Positions 6,311-15,483 of a stretch of DNA of 38,558 bases are shown piece after piece. Source of the DNA: Lysinibacillus_B sp036662795. GTDB lineage: Bacteria; Bacillota; Bacilli; Bacillales_A; Planococcaceae. The notes below the pieces were generated by a model that worked only from the letters and a program-made list of their open reading frames with translations, had not been told where the DNA came from and ran no database searches. The position numbers were made by a program, and so were the translations under genes. How positions within the stretch are numbered: the stretch's first letter is position 1; each line of letters begins with the position of its first letter. The stretch spans positions 1-38,558 of the forward strand of contig NZ_JBAFWZ010000029.1 of NCBI RefSeq assembly GCF_036662795.1, given 5' to 3'.

Positions 6311-9300
6311 ATGAAAAAACTAAATATTACAATTCTACTTGTACTACTCGTTTTTCAAACGATACTAAGTCCAATTTCGGTATTCGCGAACGAAACCGAT
6401 CCACTAGCAAATGTCGGCGTAACGGAACCGGTTGCAAATGCTAATGAGCAAGAAGCCACTCCGACTGAAAATGTTTCAGAGCCAGTTGCGAATGCGGATG
6501 AGGAAGAAGCCACACCACCGACAGAAACTGCAACAGAGCCGATTGCGAATGTAGCGGAGGAAGAAACCGCACCACCAACGGGAAATTCAACTGAACCTGT
6601 TGCTAAGGCTGAGGATGGAGAAGTAGCTTCTACTGAGCTAGCTGAAACAGAGAAAGAGGATTTAAGTGGACAGATTACAGACGTGCAAGTTTCTTTAAAA
6701 GAAAGTAGTACGGGGGAAGATTTAACTTCAACGTCTAAAGAATTAGCTCAAACTACCGAAGCTGCTGTTAATTATGTATTTACGGTCGATTTGGGCCAAG
6801 GAGCAAATGTAGGTGATTATTTTACATTTAAGCTACCAAAATCATTAATTGATTATAGCTCTAAATTTAATGGTAGTTATCCAAAAGGCGCAGTAAATCC
6901 AATTTACACGTATTCGACAGCTTTAGGTAGTGATGGGAAATACGAAGTCACAGTAACATTTAATCAGAAAATTTCGCCTGTGGAAAACGCTGAATATAAT
7001 AGCTCGAAGGCAGAAATAAAGATGGATTTTAATTCTAAATTCACACTTTCAGGTGAATCATTGGAGCAAGAGTTAGTGGTTCCAGATGGAATCTCAGGAG
7101 AAAAGACAATTAGTCTAACATTCTTACCAAGCACAGCCAATAAAAAGGTCACTAAAACTAAGGGTAATGTTTCGACAGTAGACGGCAAACGCCAAATTGA
7201 ATGGGCTGTTTGGGTGAATGAGGCTGGTAAAGAGCTTGTAAATGCCACTCTAACAGATACACCAGGTACAGGACATGCGATTAAAGCTGGAACGGTAAAT
7301 ATTGCGCAGTACACGGTTGGATTAAAAGGTGTTATTGACAAAAGTGGGGCAGGTACATCTGTATTAGCAAATGGTAATTGGTCGGATGTGAATGCAAAGT
7401 TAACAGGAAAGAATGCTTATAAAGTGACGTATAAAACAGAGGTTAACTTAGGTGAACCTGAAGGGAATACAACACTGATTAATACAGTCAAGTTTAAGCA
7501 CGATAATATTTCAGAAGAGACAGCAAACGGCTCAGTCACACTGACATATGGGGATGCACTTAAAAAAGAACTAGTATCTGGAAATAACTATAAAACTTCA
7601 TGGGCGATTAATTATAATTATAACTTAGCGAAACGTACTAATCCTGTTATTACAGATACACTTTCTTCGGAAACAAACGCGCATATGATTGATATTGATT
7701 CAATTCGAGTGTTTGAAGTAACAGTCGATGGAAGTGGTAATGCTACAGGAACTCCTAAAGAAGTAACAGATCCAACAGGTACACTTTATAGCGTAGTACC
7801 AGAGGGAGCAAACGGCTTTAAATTATCATTTGCAAGCCCTGTTGAAAAAGCTTATCGCATCATATACGATGCTAAGTATCTAGACGATTATTATACTAAA
7901 AAAACCCCGGTAACATTAAGTAATACTGTTACGGCTGAAGGTATTGCTTCTCACGGAAAACATACTGCAACACATGATATTAGCCAAGGAATTCTTAAGA
8001 AAAGCCGTACAATTGACTTTGATAAGAAAGAAATTCATTGGAAAATTACGGTTACTGCAGACAGTAAAGATATCTCAGGCTTAACAATCGATGATACATT
8101 TTATTACGGTACACGTACGGGAAAACATACCTTAATAGTACCTGATAAACACTCTAATCATGGGATAGATTTAAGCGGTATGACAGGGACTATAGAGCTT
8201 AAAGACCCAACCGATCTTAGTCAAGGATTCTTCATCAAAGATGCTGAGGTTAAACAAGGTGAAACAGGGATAATAACTTATGTAACATCATTCGCTATTG
8301 AAGAAAATGGTGAGGTAGCGACACAAGGGTATGGAAATGAAGTGAACGCTAGTTGGGCTAGTTATAGTATAAAATATGTTAGAGTTAATTATGAACCAAA
8401 ACCAACTTCTGTGAATAACGGAAGTAAATCAGGTTCTTACAATTATGAGAATCAAACATTTACATGGGGTGTAAAAGTTAATATAAATAAGAAAAACATT
8501 AATAATGCGCTATTAACAGATACGCTTGGGGAAGGTCACGAGATTGTTCCTGGATCTATAAAAGTATATAACTATACGTTAGTTCATGGTGATTCATCAG
8601 AAGATGATACAAAAGGTGATAAAGGGTCTGAATTATCAGATACACATTATGGGGTAAATCTAGCGCCCGATAATAAATCATTTACATTAACATTCAATGA
8701 TAATTTGCCAGCAGACGTAAACAACAAAGTGTATTTAGTTGAGTATAATACGAAAGATTCGGATGATATTATAGGAATTGGTTCAACAGATAAAAACGCA
8801 GCAGGGAATGTTTATTCGAACATAGCGAAGTTTCAAACGTTAGGTACACAAGAATTCACTCTACCAGCTACACCAGTAACAGTAAATGATGCGAATAGCT
8901 TGCTTAAGAAGGAAGTCGAATCTCAAAGTGCACCAGTTGTGACGTGGTTACTAGATATTAATAAATCACTATCAGCTTTAGGTGATGTTACATTAACAGA
9001 TACACCATCAGAAATGCTCATGCTTGTACCAGGGTCAATTAAAATTAGACCGTACAAGGTTACAGCTACAGGAGTAAGTGAAGGTGACGCGTGGCAAGAT
9101 GCTACAGGTGTAACTTATAATGAGGATGGTGGATTCACTCTTCCTTTAGGGGATTTAACGCATAAAGGCTACCAAGTGAAATATGAAACATTAGCCTTTG
9201 GTGCAAAGGATGATTTGTTCAGCAATAATGCGAAAATCTCTTATGCTGGTGCTACAAGTGCCAACCAACAAACAAGTATTGAAACAGAAAATAAACAATC

Positions 9301-11377
9301 GTTTAGTAATTCCTCTTCTGATTTCTCTGCAACAAAAGGGAATGCAAAGTTTGTTAAGATTGGTAAAAATGCTGCAACAGGAATTGATACAGCGCTTGAG
9401 GGTGTACAGTTCCAATTAATCAAAAAAATCGGAAATAAAGAATATATTATCGGTACTAAAGAATCCAAAGCAGATGGCACATTTACATTTGAGAATATTA
9501 ACTACGGTAAGTATATAATTCGTGAAGTAGCAGCGCCAGCTGGCTATACTAAAATGGATGATTTTCCGTTTGAGCTAGACGAAACTAAGGATACATTGAA
9601 AGAGCCAACAGTTGAAACGGAGTTAATTAATACTGTAGATGAATCAAAAATGTGTGCAAATTATACATTGACTTTAAAAGATGCGGATGGAAATGTTCGT
9701 CCAAATGTAAAAGTAAAATTAGTAGCACAGGGTGGCACTGAATTTGAATATACGACAGCTACGAACGGTACTATTTCAGTTCCAAGAGCTACAGTGGCTC
9801 CAGGAGTATATAAAGTCATTGAACTGAATGAAGACGACACAGAAAAATTAGTATTAACGGAGTCAATTAATGTAAAATATAGTGAAAATGACTGTTCAGG
9901 TGAACTTCAATTAGCACCAGCATGTAGTGACTTTACATTTGTATTAAAAGATGCTGATGGGGAAGTATTAAAAAATACTATCTTTGAAATGACTGTTAAT
10001 AATAAAAATGCAGATGGTACAACTACATCTGAAACATATACATTAACAACAGATAATGACGGTAAACAACAATTGCCGTCTACAACAGTAGCAGGAACGT
10101 ATGAGGTTAAAGACACATCAGGTAAAAAACTTGGTGATTTGACAGTGAGTTATTTAGGTAACTGTCAAGGTGAATTACAACCATATAAAGCTTGTGATAT
10201 TTTCACGATTACAGTCAAAGGTCAAGATGCCAACATTAAACCGAATGCAAAAGTAATTGTTGAAGATAGCTCGGGTACAGAAGTATCTTTAGCTACAGAT
10301 GTAACTGATGCAAATGGAAAAATTCAATTACCACAAAATCAAGCACCGGGTGAATACACAGTATATGAGCAAAATACTGATAGCACAAAAGGTGATGAGA
10401 TTGGCAAAGTAAAAGTTACGTATACTGGCGACTGTACAGGTGAAGTGATTAAAAATGCTTGTCCAGCATTTACATTAACAGTGAACAATAAAGATTTACA
10501 GCCAGTAGGTGCAGGTGTTGGAGTAACAATTAAAGACCAAGCAGGTGCTGTTGTTACTTCAGGCACAACGGATGCAAATGGACAAATCGCATTCACTGAT
10601 AAATCTTTATTACAGCAAGGCGTGGCTTACGAGGTATACAACAGTTTAGGCCGAAAATTAGGCGATATTACAGTTAGTTATATCGATGAGGTTTGTGGTG
10701 CTGCAGTTGCTGTTCCTGATAACGTTTGTCCACAATTCGCATTAACAGTCCAAAACGTAAGCGGTGTAGCACGTCCAGGCGTGACGGTGACAATTAAAGA
10801 TGAAAGCGGTGCAACGACTATTGCCACTGCAACAACAGATTCAAACGGTGTGGCTACAGTACCATATACAATTGAACCGGGTAAATATCGTGTGTATGAG
10901 GGTGCTTCAATACTAGGAACAATTACAGTAACGGATACATGTATTGCACTTGTAAAACCATCTTCAGGTGGCGGCGGATGGATTCCTCCAGAACCACCAG
11001 TAGATCCAGAGAATCCAGATCCAGAAAATCCGGATCCGGAGAACCCAGTAGATCCAGAAAACCCTGATCCAGAGAACCCGGATCCAGGTAAGCCAGTAGA
11101 TCCAGAAAATCCAGATCCAGAGAACCCGGATCCAGGTAAGCCAATAGATCCAGAAAATCCAGATCCAGAAAACCCAGGAGATAATCTTGGTGATAACGAT
11201 GGTAATAACCAAGGTGATAATAAGGGTGATGGGGATTCGCAAGGGTCAATTAAAGATAAGGAAGATAAGCTTCCTCAAACAGACGGCGCCTCTCAAACAG
11301 CGGCAACGCTAATTGGTCTATTATTAGTAGCGATTAGTGGTACATTATTATTCGTACGTCGTCGTAAAACAGCATAA
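6311..11377 (+). CDS. LPXTG-like (LPQTD) cell-wall-anchored multidomain adhesin
   Basis: Secreted surface protein of 1688 residues. A signal peptide (1-26, likely cut after VFA) is followed by four imperfect ~19-residue repeats rich in Glu, Pro, Ala and Thr (about 39-110). An adhesin-type beta domain (about 121-275) and about five related ~135-residue modules follow; the latter carry W(x)V.VN and (L)TDT motifs and resemble Cna/SdrG-type collagen- or fibrinogen-binding folds. Next is a SpaA/Cna-B domain (about 1010-1110, GVQFQLIKK to REVAAPAGY), then five ~90-residue modules bounded by Cys (codons at 9653, 9923, 10193, 10460, 10727, last Cys 10940). A PENPDPENPDPGKP wall-spanning repeat, LPQTD (1654-1658), a hydrophobic helix and RRRKTA complete it. 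ATG at 6311 with AAAAGGAGAGAG is chosen; an in-frame TTG at 6218 would add 31 residues. Ligand unknown. Confidence 0.88.
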   Translation: MKKLNITILLVLLVFQTILSPISVFANETDPLANVGVTEPVANANEQEATPTENVSEPVANADEEEATPPTETATEPIANVAEEETAPPTGNSTEPVAKAEDGEVASTELAETEKEDLSGQITDVQVSLKESSTGEDLTSTSKELAQTTEAAVNYVFTVDLGQGANVGDYFTFKLPKSLIDYSSKFNGSYPKGAVNPIYTYSTALGSDGKYEVTVTFNQKISPVENAEYNSSKAEIKMDFNSKFTLSGESLEQELVVPDGISGEKTISLTFLPSTANKKVTKTKGNVSTVDGKRQIEWAVWVNEAGKELVNATLTDTPGTGHAIKAGTVNIAQYTVGLKGVIDKSGAGTSVLANGNWSDVNAKLTGKNAYKVTYKTEVNLGEPEGNTTLINTVKFKHDNISEETANGSVTLTYGDALKKELVSGNNYKTSWAINYNYNLAKRTNPVITDTLSSETNAHMIDIDSIRVFEVTVDGSGNATGTPKEVTDPTGTLYSVVPEGANGFKLSFASPVEKAYRIIYDAKYLDDYYTKKTPVTLSNTVTAEGIASHGKHTATHDISQGILKKSRTIDFDKKEIHWKITVTADSKDISGLTIDDTFYYGTRTGKHTLIVPDKHSNHGIDLSGMTGTIELKDPTDLSQGFFIKDAEVKQGETGIITYVTSFAIEENGEVATQGYGNEVNASWASYSIKYVRVNYEPKPTSVNNGSKSGSYNYENQTFTWGVKVNINKKNINNALLTDTLGEGHEIVPGSIKVYNYTLVHGDSSEDDTKGDKGSELSDTHYGVNLAPDNKSFTLTFNDNLPADVNNKVYLVEYNTKDSDDIIGIGSTDKNAAGNVYSNIAKFQTLGTQEFTLPATPVTVNDANSLLKKEVESQSAPVVTWLLDINKSLSALGDVTLTDTPSEMLMLVPGSIKIRPYKVTATGVSEGDAWQDATGVTYNEDGGFTLPLGDLTHKGYQVKYETLAFGAKDDLFSNNAKISYAGATSANQQTSIETENKQSFSNSSSDFSATKGNAKFVKIGKNAATGIDTALEGVQFQLIKKIGNKEYIIGTKESKADGTFTFENINYGKYIIREVAAPAGYTKMDDFPFELDETKDTLKEPTVETELINTVDESKMCANYTLTLKDADGNVRPNVKVKLVAQGGTEFEYTTATNGTISVPRATVAPGVYKVIELNEDDTEKLVLTESINVKYSENDCSGELQLAPACSDFTFVLKDADGEVLKNTIFEMTVNNKNADGTTTSETYTLTTDNDGKQQLPSTTVAGTYEVKDTSGKKLGDLTVSYLGNCQGELQPYKACDIFTITVKGQDANIKPNAKVIVEDSSGTEVSLATDVTDANGKIQLPQNQAPGEYTVYEQNTDSTKGDEIGKVKVTYTGDCTGEVIKNACPAFTLTVNNKDLQPVGAGVGVTIKDQAGAVVTSGTTDANGQIAFTDKSLLQQGVAYEVYNSLGRKLGDITVSYIDEVCGAAVAVPDNVCPQFALTVQNVSGVARPGVTVTIKDESGATTIATATTDSNGVATVPYTIEPGKYRVYEGASILGTITVTDTCIALVKPSSGGGGWIPPEPPVDPENPDPENPDPENPVDPENPDPENPDPGKPVDPENPDPENPDPGKPIDPENPDPENPGDNLGDNDGNNQGDNKGDGDSQGSIKDKEDKLPQTDGASQTAATLIGLLLVAISGTLLFVRRRKTA
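10993..11180 (+). repeat. Pro-Glu-Asn-Asp codon repeat (wall-spanning region)
   Basis: Tandem DNA repeat with units such as CCAGAGAATCCAGATCC, encoding PENPDPENPDPGKP-type repeats of the adhesin. It is an in-frame, slippage-prone tract, typical of the wall-spanning part of LPXTG proteins. Confidence 0.85.
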
Positions 11378-11380
11378 AAT

Positions 11381-11422
11381 AAAGCCCTTAACGAACAGGA
11401 GTCCTGATTCGTTAAGGGCTTT
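11381..11422. terminator. Bidirectional terminator, adhesin / sortase
   Basis: A perfect 15-bp stem, AAAGCCCTTAACGAA with TTCGTTAAGGGCTTT, and loop CAGGAGTCCTGA (itself partly palindromic). It serves both convergent genes. The sortase stop codon (11412-11414) lies inside the stem, so the last sortase codons double as terminator sequence. Confidence 0.92.
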
Positions 11423-12068
11423 CGCTTTCAAGTGGACGTTTTTCTTTAAATTGGGCACGGACAGCTAATCGCTTTGTCCCTTCTTCAGCGCATGTGATTA
11501 AGGTCAAAACAGTCTCATCCTTTATATCATCAATTACGGTTACTTCAGTTGCTTCAATTACTTCTTTTGTCGTGAGTTCATACTCATATATAAATTCCAT
11601 ATCAGACAAATAAATGGCATCTCCGACATTAGCCTCATAAAGTGGACCAAATAAAATATCCTCACCTTCAACATAATGGCTCGCTAATGCGTAATTGCCA
11701 ACCCCCATCGATTGCTCGGGCTTCATTGTACCAGCACCGGCCGCTAGGGCTTGTTTGCCAACCCCTTTTATTATGGGTAGCTCTAAATCAACGGATGGAA
11801 CAGCGATGCTCCCAATTACAGGAAGGTCCTTCCGACTTGCTTGTGCCTTTAAAATGTCAGAGAGCGTTAATGATTGTACCTCTTCAAAATCAAACGATAC
11901 ATCGCTTGCAGCATTTTGCACAATTTGCTCAGAAGATACAGGGATTGTATTCGAGCTTAATCTTTTTACAAGATAGTTTTGAATCGGTTGAAGTAATAGT
12001 AGCATAACACCAACAAGTAGCATGAGGACTAGTAAAACGGAGACGAGCTTAGAACGAGTGTTTTTCAT
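11412..12068 (-). CDS. Class-A-like sortase
   Basis: Membrane-anchored transpeptidase that cleaves LPXTG-type signals between Thr and the next residue and joins the protein to peptidoglycan. 218 residues: N-terminal transmembrane helix (about 8-27), then the sortase barrel with catalytic His131 (ALASHYVEGED), Cys193 (TLITCAEEG) and Arg200 (KRLAVRAQF). TLITC and the short Cys-Arg distance fit class A; other classes are not excluded. It is convergent with the adhesin gene and shares its terminator, so the adhesin is the obvious substrate. ATG start with AGAGGTGAT upstream. Confidence 0.9.
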   Translation of the reverse strand: MKNTRSKLVSVLLVLMLLVGVMLLLLQPIQNYLVKRLSSNTIPVSSEQIVQNAASDVSFDFEEVQSLTLSDILKAQASRKDLPVIGSIAVPSVDLELPIIKGVGKQALAAGAGTMKPEQSMGVGNYALASHYVEGEDILFGPLYEANVGDAIYLSDMEFIYEYELTTKEVIEATEVTVIDDIKDETVLTLITCAEEGTKRLAVRAQFKEKRPLESESP

Positions 12069-12084
12069 AAAATCACCTCTTTAG

Positions 12085-12118
12085 TAAAAAAGAGAATCAC
12101 ACAGTTTGTGGACTCTCT
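12085..12118 (-). terminator. Terminator of the tautomerase gene
   Basis: On the minus strand AGAGAGTC pairs with GATTCTCT (one mismatch), with an inner ACA/TGT, and is followed by TTTTT. It lies just after the tautomerase stop and just before the sortase ribosome site. Confidence 0.8.
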
Positions 12119-12129
12119 AGTAAATTGTA

Positions 12130-12315
12130 TTATTTATCAGATGCACGTACGCCGCCCGTAGCGTAATGTGCTTTTGGCATGTCCTCAATAATAATTGTCA
12201 CATTTTGTGCTGGCGCTCCCGTTGTTTGGGCTACGGCTTCCGTTACTTTTTCCACTAAAGCACGCTTTTGTTCGTCTGTACGACCTTCTAATAACTTTAC
12301 TGTTACGATTGGCAT
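12130..12315 (-). CDS. 4-oxalocrotonate tautomerase family protein (YwhB-like)
   Basis: A 61-residue tautomerase subunit. After removal of Met the catalytic Pro1 is exposed (PIVTVKLLEGR), and Arg11 is present; Arg39 of the Pseudomonas enzyme is not conserved, which also appears true of B. subtilis YwhB as I recall it. Family members are hexamers that ketonise 2-hydroxymuconate-type enols; the physiological substrate in Bacilli is unknown. ATG start with AGGGGGAT upstream. It is divergent from ywhD, matching the ywhB-ywhD neighbourhood of B. subtilis, though ywhC is missing here. Confidence 0.88.
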   Translation of the reverse strand: MPIVTVKLLEGRTDEQKRALVEKVTEAVAQTTGAPAQNVTIIIEDMPKAHYATGGVRASDK

Positions 12316-12348
12316 CTTATAATCCCCCTAAATGAGTATGATAGTGTA

Positions 12349-12362
12349 TATTATTAATAATA
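12349..12362. promoter_or_regulatory. Perfect A/T palindrome between tautomerase and ywhD
   Basis: TATTATTAATAATA, centred in the 68-bp divergent intergenic region. It could be an operator or merely overlapping promoter -10 elements. It does not match the Fur or PerR consensus well. Confidence 0.35.
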
Positions 12363-12383
12363 GCGTATACGGAGGTATTTACA

Positions 12384-12899
12384 ATGGCGAATGAAGAAAA
12401 ACCGAAACAAAAAATGGGATTTACAATTATTAAAAATGATCCAACTGATGGGCATGGAGGGTTCGGAATTGGATCGCTCACGCTTGAAAATGTTTCACCG
12501 GTTATTATCGATGTGAATGAAAGAACAGCAATTGTTGATGTTGGGGCGATGCATGCGAAAAGTGATGTCGAGCGGGGCATTAAATTTACGACGGATCGTG
12601 CGGACTCAGAAGGTGGCAAACCGTACTGGCTTGTATGGGTGACGATTGATTATAAGGAAGAGGGTCCGTATTTTGCGGGGGTAACGGCATGTGAAATGGT
12701 CGTTAACCGTGAAAAGCGCCGTGGCTACAAAATACTACCTGAGCATGTCAACAAAATGGATAAATCAATGAAGCGTCAAATTATGGTCGACAATATGGAT
12801 GATTCATCAAAAGAAGTGTTGGTAGAATTCTTTAAAACACATAATGTAGAAATGTGGAACAGAAGTGAGCAAAAGCTACATGAAGATTTAACGGTCTAA
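12384..12899 (+). CDS. ywhD: YwhD family protein
   Basis: A conserved Bacillales protein of unknown function, 171 residues (B. subtilis YwhD 172). Recognised from the overall sequence: MGFTIIKNDPTDGHGGFG, SPVIIDVNERTAIVDVGAMHAKSDVERGIKF, and VEMWNRSEQKLHEDLTV at the end. No signal peptide or membrane helix. ATG start with ACGGAGGTATTT upstream. Its position between the tautomerase and pbpG is as in B. subtilis. Confidence 0.9.
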   Translation: MANEEKPKQKMGFTIIKNDPTDGHGGFGIGSLTLENVSPVIIDVNERTAIVDVGAMHAKSDVERGIKFTTDRADSEGGKPYWLVWVTIDYKEEGPYFAGVTACEMVVNREKRRGYKILPEHVNKMDKSMKRQIMVDNMDDSSKEVLVEFFKTHNVEMWNRSEQKLHEDLTV

Positions 12900-13088
12900 T
12901 AGTAAAAACAATGCAATCCATATGAGGTATAGCTCTGATTCGTCAAGAAATTTCTAGTAAAATGTATTAGAAAGCGTGAACAAACTGTGACATTTCCCGT
13001 TCTTTATGAATCGATGGTTGAAACTACCTGTGAAAAAAAGTACACTTGAGACAGAGCTTGCATTAGTAGGCTAGGACACTTGGACAAA

Positions 13089-13159
13089 CGAAAAGTCATG
13101 AGAGCTATGCGGCATTTGAACATTCCCAAGCCGAATGCCCCATGATTCTCATGCTTTCG
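13089..13159. ncRNA. Long imperfect hairpin, possible structured RNA or repeat element
   Basis: Nested complementary arms: CGAAA/TTTCG (13089-13093, 13155-13159), CATGAGA/TCTCATG (13097-13103, 13147-13153) and GGCATT/AATGCC (13111-13116, 13134-13139). They form a ~70-nt rod with internal loops, about 10 nt before a strong terminator. A 61-codon minus-strand frame crosses it, but without a ribosome site or recognisable domain. It may be a small RNA, a 3' UTR structure of ywhD, or an interspersed repeat. Strand undecided, with plus favoured by the terminator position. Confidence 0.35.
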
Positions 13160-13167
13160 CTTGCCAT

Positions 13168-13222
13168 AAAAAAAGCTATTTCTTCCCACGGAAAAAATTC
13201 CGGGGATGAAATAGCTTTTTTT
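13168..13222. terminator. Strong bidirectional terminator
   Basis: A 15-bp stem, AAAAAAAGCTATTTC with GAAATAGCTTTTTTT, plus an inner TCCC/GGGA and GGAA/TTCC. There are A/T tracts on both sides, so it can end ywhD (or the structured element) on the plus strand and pbpG on the minus strand. Confidence 0.9.
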
Positions 13223-13252
13223 AGTAGATGTAACCTTATGTGTAAAGACATC

Positions 13253-13288
13253 ATCTCGCCTCTGGTTTTAGGGCGAGATATGTTTTTC
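13253..13288. terminator. Second stem-loop beyond pbpG
   Basis: ATCTCGCC (13253-13260) with GGCGAGAT (13272-13279), followed by TATGTTTTT on the plus strand. Lies 33 bp after the pbpG stop. On the minus strand the following T tract is poor, so the main pbpG terminator may be the previous hairpin. Confidence 0.6.
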
Positions 13289-13320
13289 TAATAAAAGTCC
13301 CGGTATAATACAGACGTTAT

Positions 13321-15402
13321 TCACCAAAGATTAGTTCCCGAGGAATCCTTAGGGAACCGTCTAAATAACTCATCCCAGGAATCACTCCATTTGTCACCCC
13401 AAGTACTTGAATCAAAAATATTGAAGTTGGAGCATTTTTCAACAGGCACATCCTCTTTTTTCATATAAATAAGTCGTTGCTTCGGGCAGGCATCTGTCGC
13501 AAGTTTCCCTGTTTCAATATCAATGACAACACCCTGAACCCCTTTAGGAACATCAAAGGTTTCATTTTTTTGTCCGCTATGAACAGCTTCCATAAAATCA
13601 ACCCATACTTGCTTTGAGGCAGCCATATCCTCTTTTACAGATAGTGTTTTCCCTTGATCATAGCCGTTCCAAACACCTGTAGTTAAGTTTGGAGAGTAGC
13701 CAATCATCCACTGGTCACTGTTAGTAGTCCCAGATTTTGCAGCGTATGTTCGAGTAATACGAGAGCGAATTGAAACGCCTGTTGCCGCAGAGTAATCGCT
13801 ATAAACAGGGTCAAAAATTCCGGTCATCATATCAGTTAAAACAAAGGCATCCTCTGCTGAAATGACTGTCTTGCTTTTTGGTGGCTTGTGTTTATAGACG
13901 GTTTCGCCTTTTGCATTTTTAATGGATAAAATCATCGTTCCTTGTCGTTCTTCACCGTTTGCTGCCAGAATATTATAGGCATTCGTTAAGTCGAACAAGG
14001 AAGATTCCGTAGTTCCGAGTGCCATAGATGGCGTATTTTTATCTGAATAATTTAAGTTAAATCGCTGTAACGTTTCTCTGAAAGGTTTATAACCAATATC
14101 CTGCAACGTTTTTACGGCATAAATATTATCAGAAATAGCTAGTGCCTGTGCTAATGTAATATCATGCTCAGCAAATTTTCCATTTACGTTTTGCGGTGTA
14201 TACGATGCACGCCCGTTATCGTATGTGAATGTTGTCGCCGACACATCTAAAAAGGTCAGCGGTGAATAGCCCTGTTCTAGAGCTGCTGCGTATAAAAGTG
14301 GCTTAATGACGGAACCGGGCTGACGTTCTGTTAGTGTTACACGATTATAGGAGCTAGTGCTATAATCCCGTCCACCAACTAACGCTGTAACATACCCTTT
14401 CTCTACATCCATACTCACAAGCCCTACTTGTAATTCATTGTCAGGCATGTTTTTAGCGATAGCTTCCTCTGCTGCTTTTTGATGGGCCTGATTCAGTGTT
14501 GTTTGAATCGTCCAGCCACCTTCACTAATGTTGATGTTTTTGCTTTTTAGTATTTCGGTTGCCTCATTCCAAACAGCATCTAAAAAATAGGGTGCAATTG
14601 ATTTAGTGGCAAGCCATTCATCACTTTTATAAACGAGCTGTTCATTCTTTGCGCGTTCCTGCTCTTCTTTTGATATTTTTCCTTGCTCTTCCATTAAGCC
14701 TAAAATTAGCCTTTGCCGATTGGTTGCTTTTTCAATGTTCGCGTTAGGAGAATAGATGCTTGGTCCTTTAGGAATACCGGCAAGCATAGCAGCCTCAGCT
14801 AATGTTAAATCAGTAGAGGATTTTCCAAAGAAGTAACGACTAGCTGCTTCAACTCCGTACATACCATGACCATAATAAACGGTGTTTAAATAACCCTCTA
14901 AAATTTCATCCTTATCATAAAATACTTCTAATCGGTAAGCATAAAGCGCTTCATTAATTTTTCGTGTCCAAGTTTTTTCGTGTGTTAAATATAAATTCCT
15001 TGCGTATTGCTGCGTCAATGTACTTGCACCTTGCACTTTACTGCCGGCCTTTATATCTGCCAATAGGGCTGAGGCAATCCGTGAATAATCAAATCCGCCA
15101 TGCTCATAAAAATCTTTATCCTCAACAGCAATAGTGGCATCAATTAAATAAGGTGATAGTTTATCGAGTTCAACCCAATAACGACGTTCCTCGGTGAAAT
15201 AATCCCCAATTTCATTATTTTGACTATCTAAAAAGATAGAAGCTTTTGGTACTGTTAATGGAGGTGCTCCAGCAACTTGAGCATAAATACGCAATGAAAT
15301 AAAAGAAACGGCAACAGCACAAATAGCCCCAATGGTTAATAAAAGTGCGGTTTTACCCCATTTCAGACGCTGTTTTTTACGAATTAGCTCTCGTCGTTTC
15401 AT
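13321..15402 (-). CDS. pbpG: Class A penicillin-binding protein (PbpG-like)
   Basis: Bifunctional peptidoglycan synthase, 693 residues, with a short cytoplasmic N-terminus and one membrane helix (about 17-38). The GT51 glycosyltransferase domain (about 65-240) has catalytic Glu94 in AVEDKDFYEHGG and GASTLTQQYARNLYL. The transpeptidase domain (about 325-610) has Ser364-x-x-Lys367 (GSVIKP), SDN (424-426) and KSGTT (556-560). B. subtilis PbpG is made in the forespore under sigma-G and helps build the germ cell wall; the place next to ywhD and speB supports this orthology. ATG start with GAGGTGAAA upstream. All catalytic motifs are intact. Confidence 0.92.
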   Translation of the reverse strand: MKRRELIRKKQRLKWGKTALLLTIGAICAVAVSFISLRIYAQVAGAPPLTVPKASIFLDSQNNEIGDYFTEERRYWVELDKLSPYLIDATIAVEDKDFYEHGGFDYSRIASALLADIKAGSKVQGASTLTQQYARNLYLTHEKTWTRKINEALYAYRLEVFYDKDEILEGYLNTVYYGHGMYGVEAASRYFFGKSSTDLTLAEAAMLAGIPKGPSIYSPNANIEKATNRQRLILGLMEEQGKISKEEQERAKNEQLVYKSDEWLATKSIAPYFLDAVWNEATEILKSKNINISEGGWTIQTTLNQAHQKAAEEAIAKNMPDNELQVGLVSMDVEKGYVTALVGGRDYSTSSYNRVTLTERQPGSVIKPLLYAAALEQGYSPLTFLDVSATTFTYDNGRASYTPQNVNGKFAEHDITLAQALAISDNIYAVKTLQDIGYKPFRETLQRFNLNYSDKNTPSMALGTTESSLFDLTNAYNILAANGEERQGTMILSIKNAKGETVYKHKPPKSKTVISAEDAFVLTDMMTGIFDPVYSDYSAATGVSIRSRITRTYAAKSGTTNSDQWMIGYSPNLTTGVWNGYDQGKTLSVKEDMAASKQVWVDFMEAVHSGQKNETFDVPKGVQGVVIDIETGKLATDACPKQRLIYMKKEDVPVEKCSNFNIFDSSTWGDKWSDSWDELFRRFPKDSSGTNLW

Positions 15403-15483
15403 ATAATTTCACCTCAATCTCTACAATTGTTTTTAGTATGTGTCTGAACTGCCAAATTAAAACGGATTATAAAAGAAAAACTA

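Noticed and set aside
10923..11249. Minus-strand frames of 92 and 108 codons across the adhesin 3' end
   Set aside because: They are shadows of the in-frame Pro-Glu-Asn-Asp codon repeat of the adhesin.
12349..12362. PerR or Fur box between the tautomerase and ywhD
   Set aside because: Palindrome arms do not match TTATAATnATTATAA or TGATAATnATTATCA. Kept only as an unassigned palindrome.
13004..13189. 61-codon minus-strand gene
   Set aside because: No ribosome site or recognisable domain, and it covers a nested hairpin and part of a terminator.
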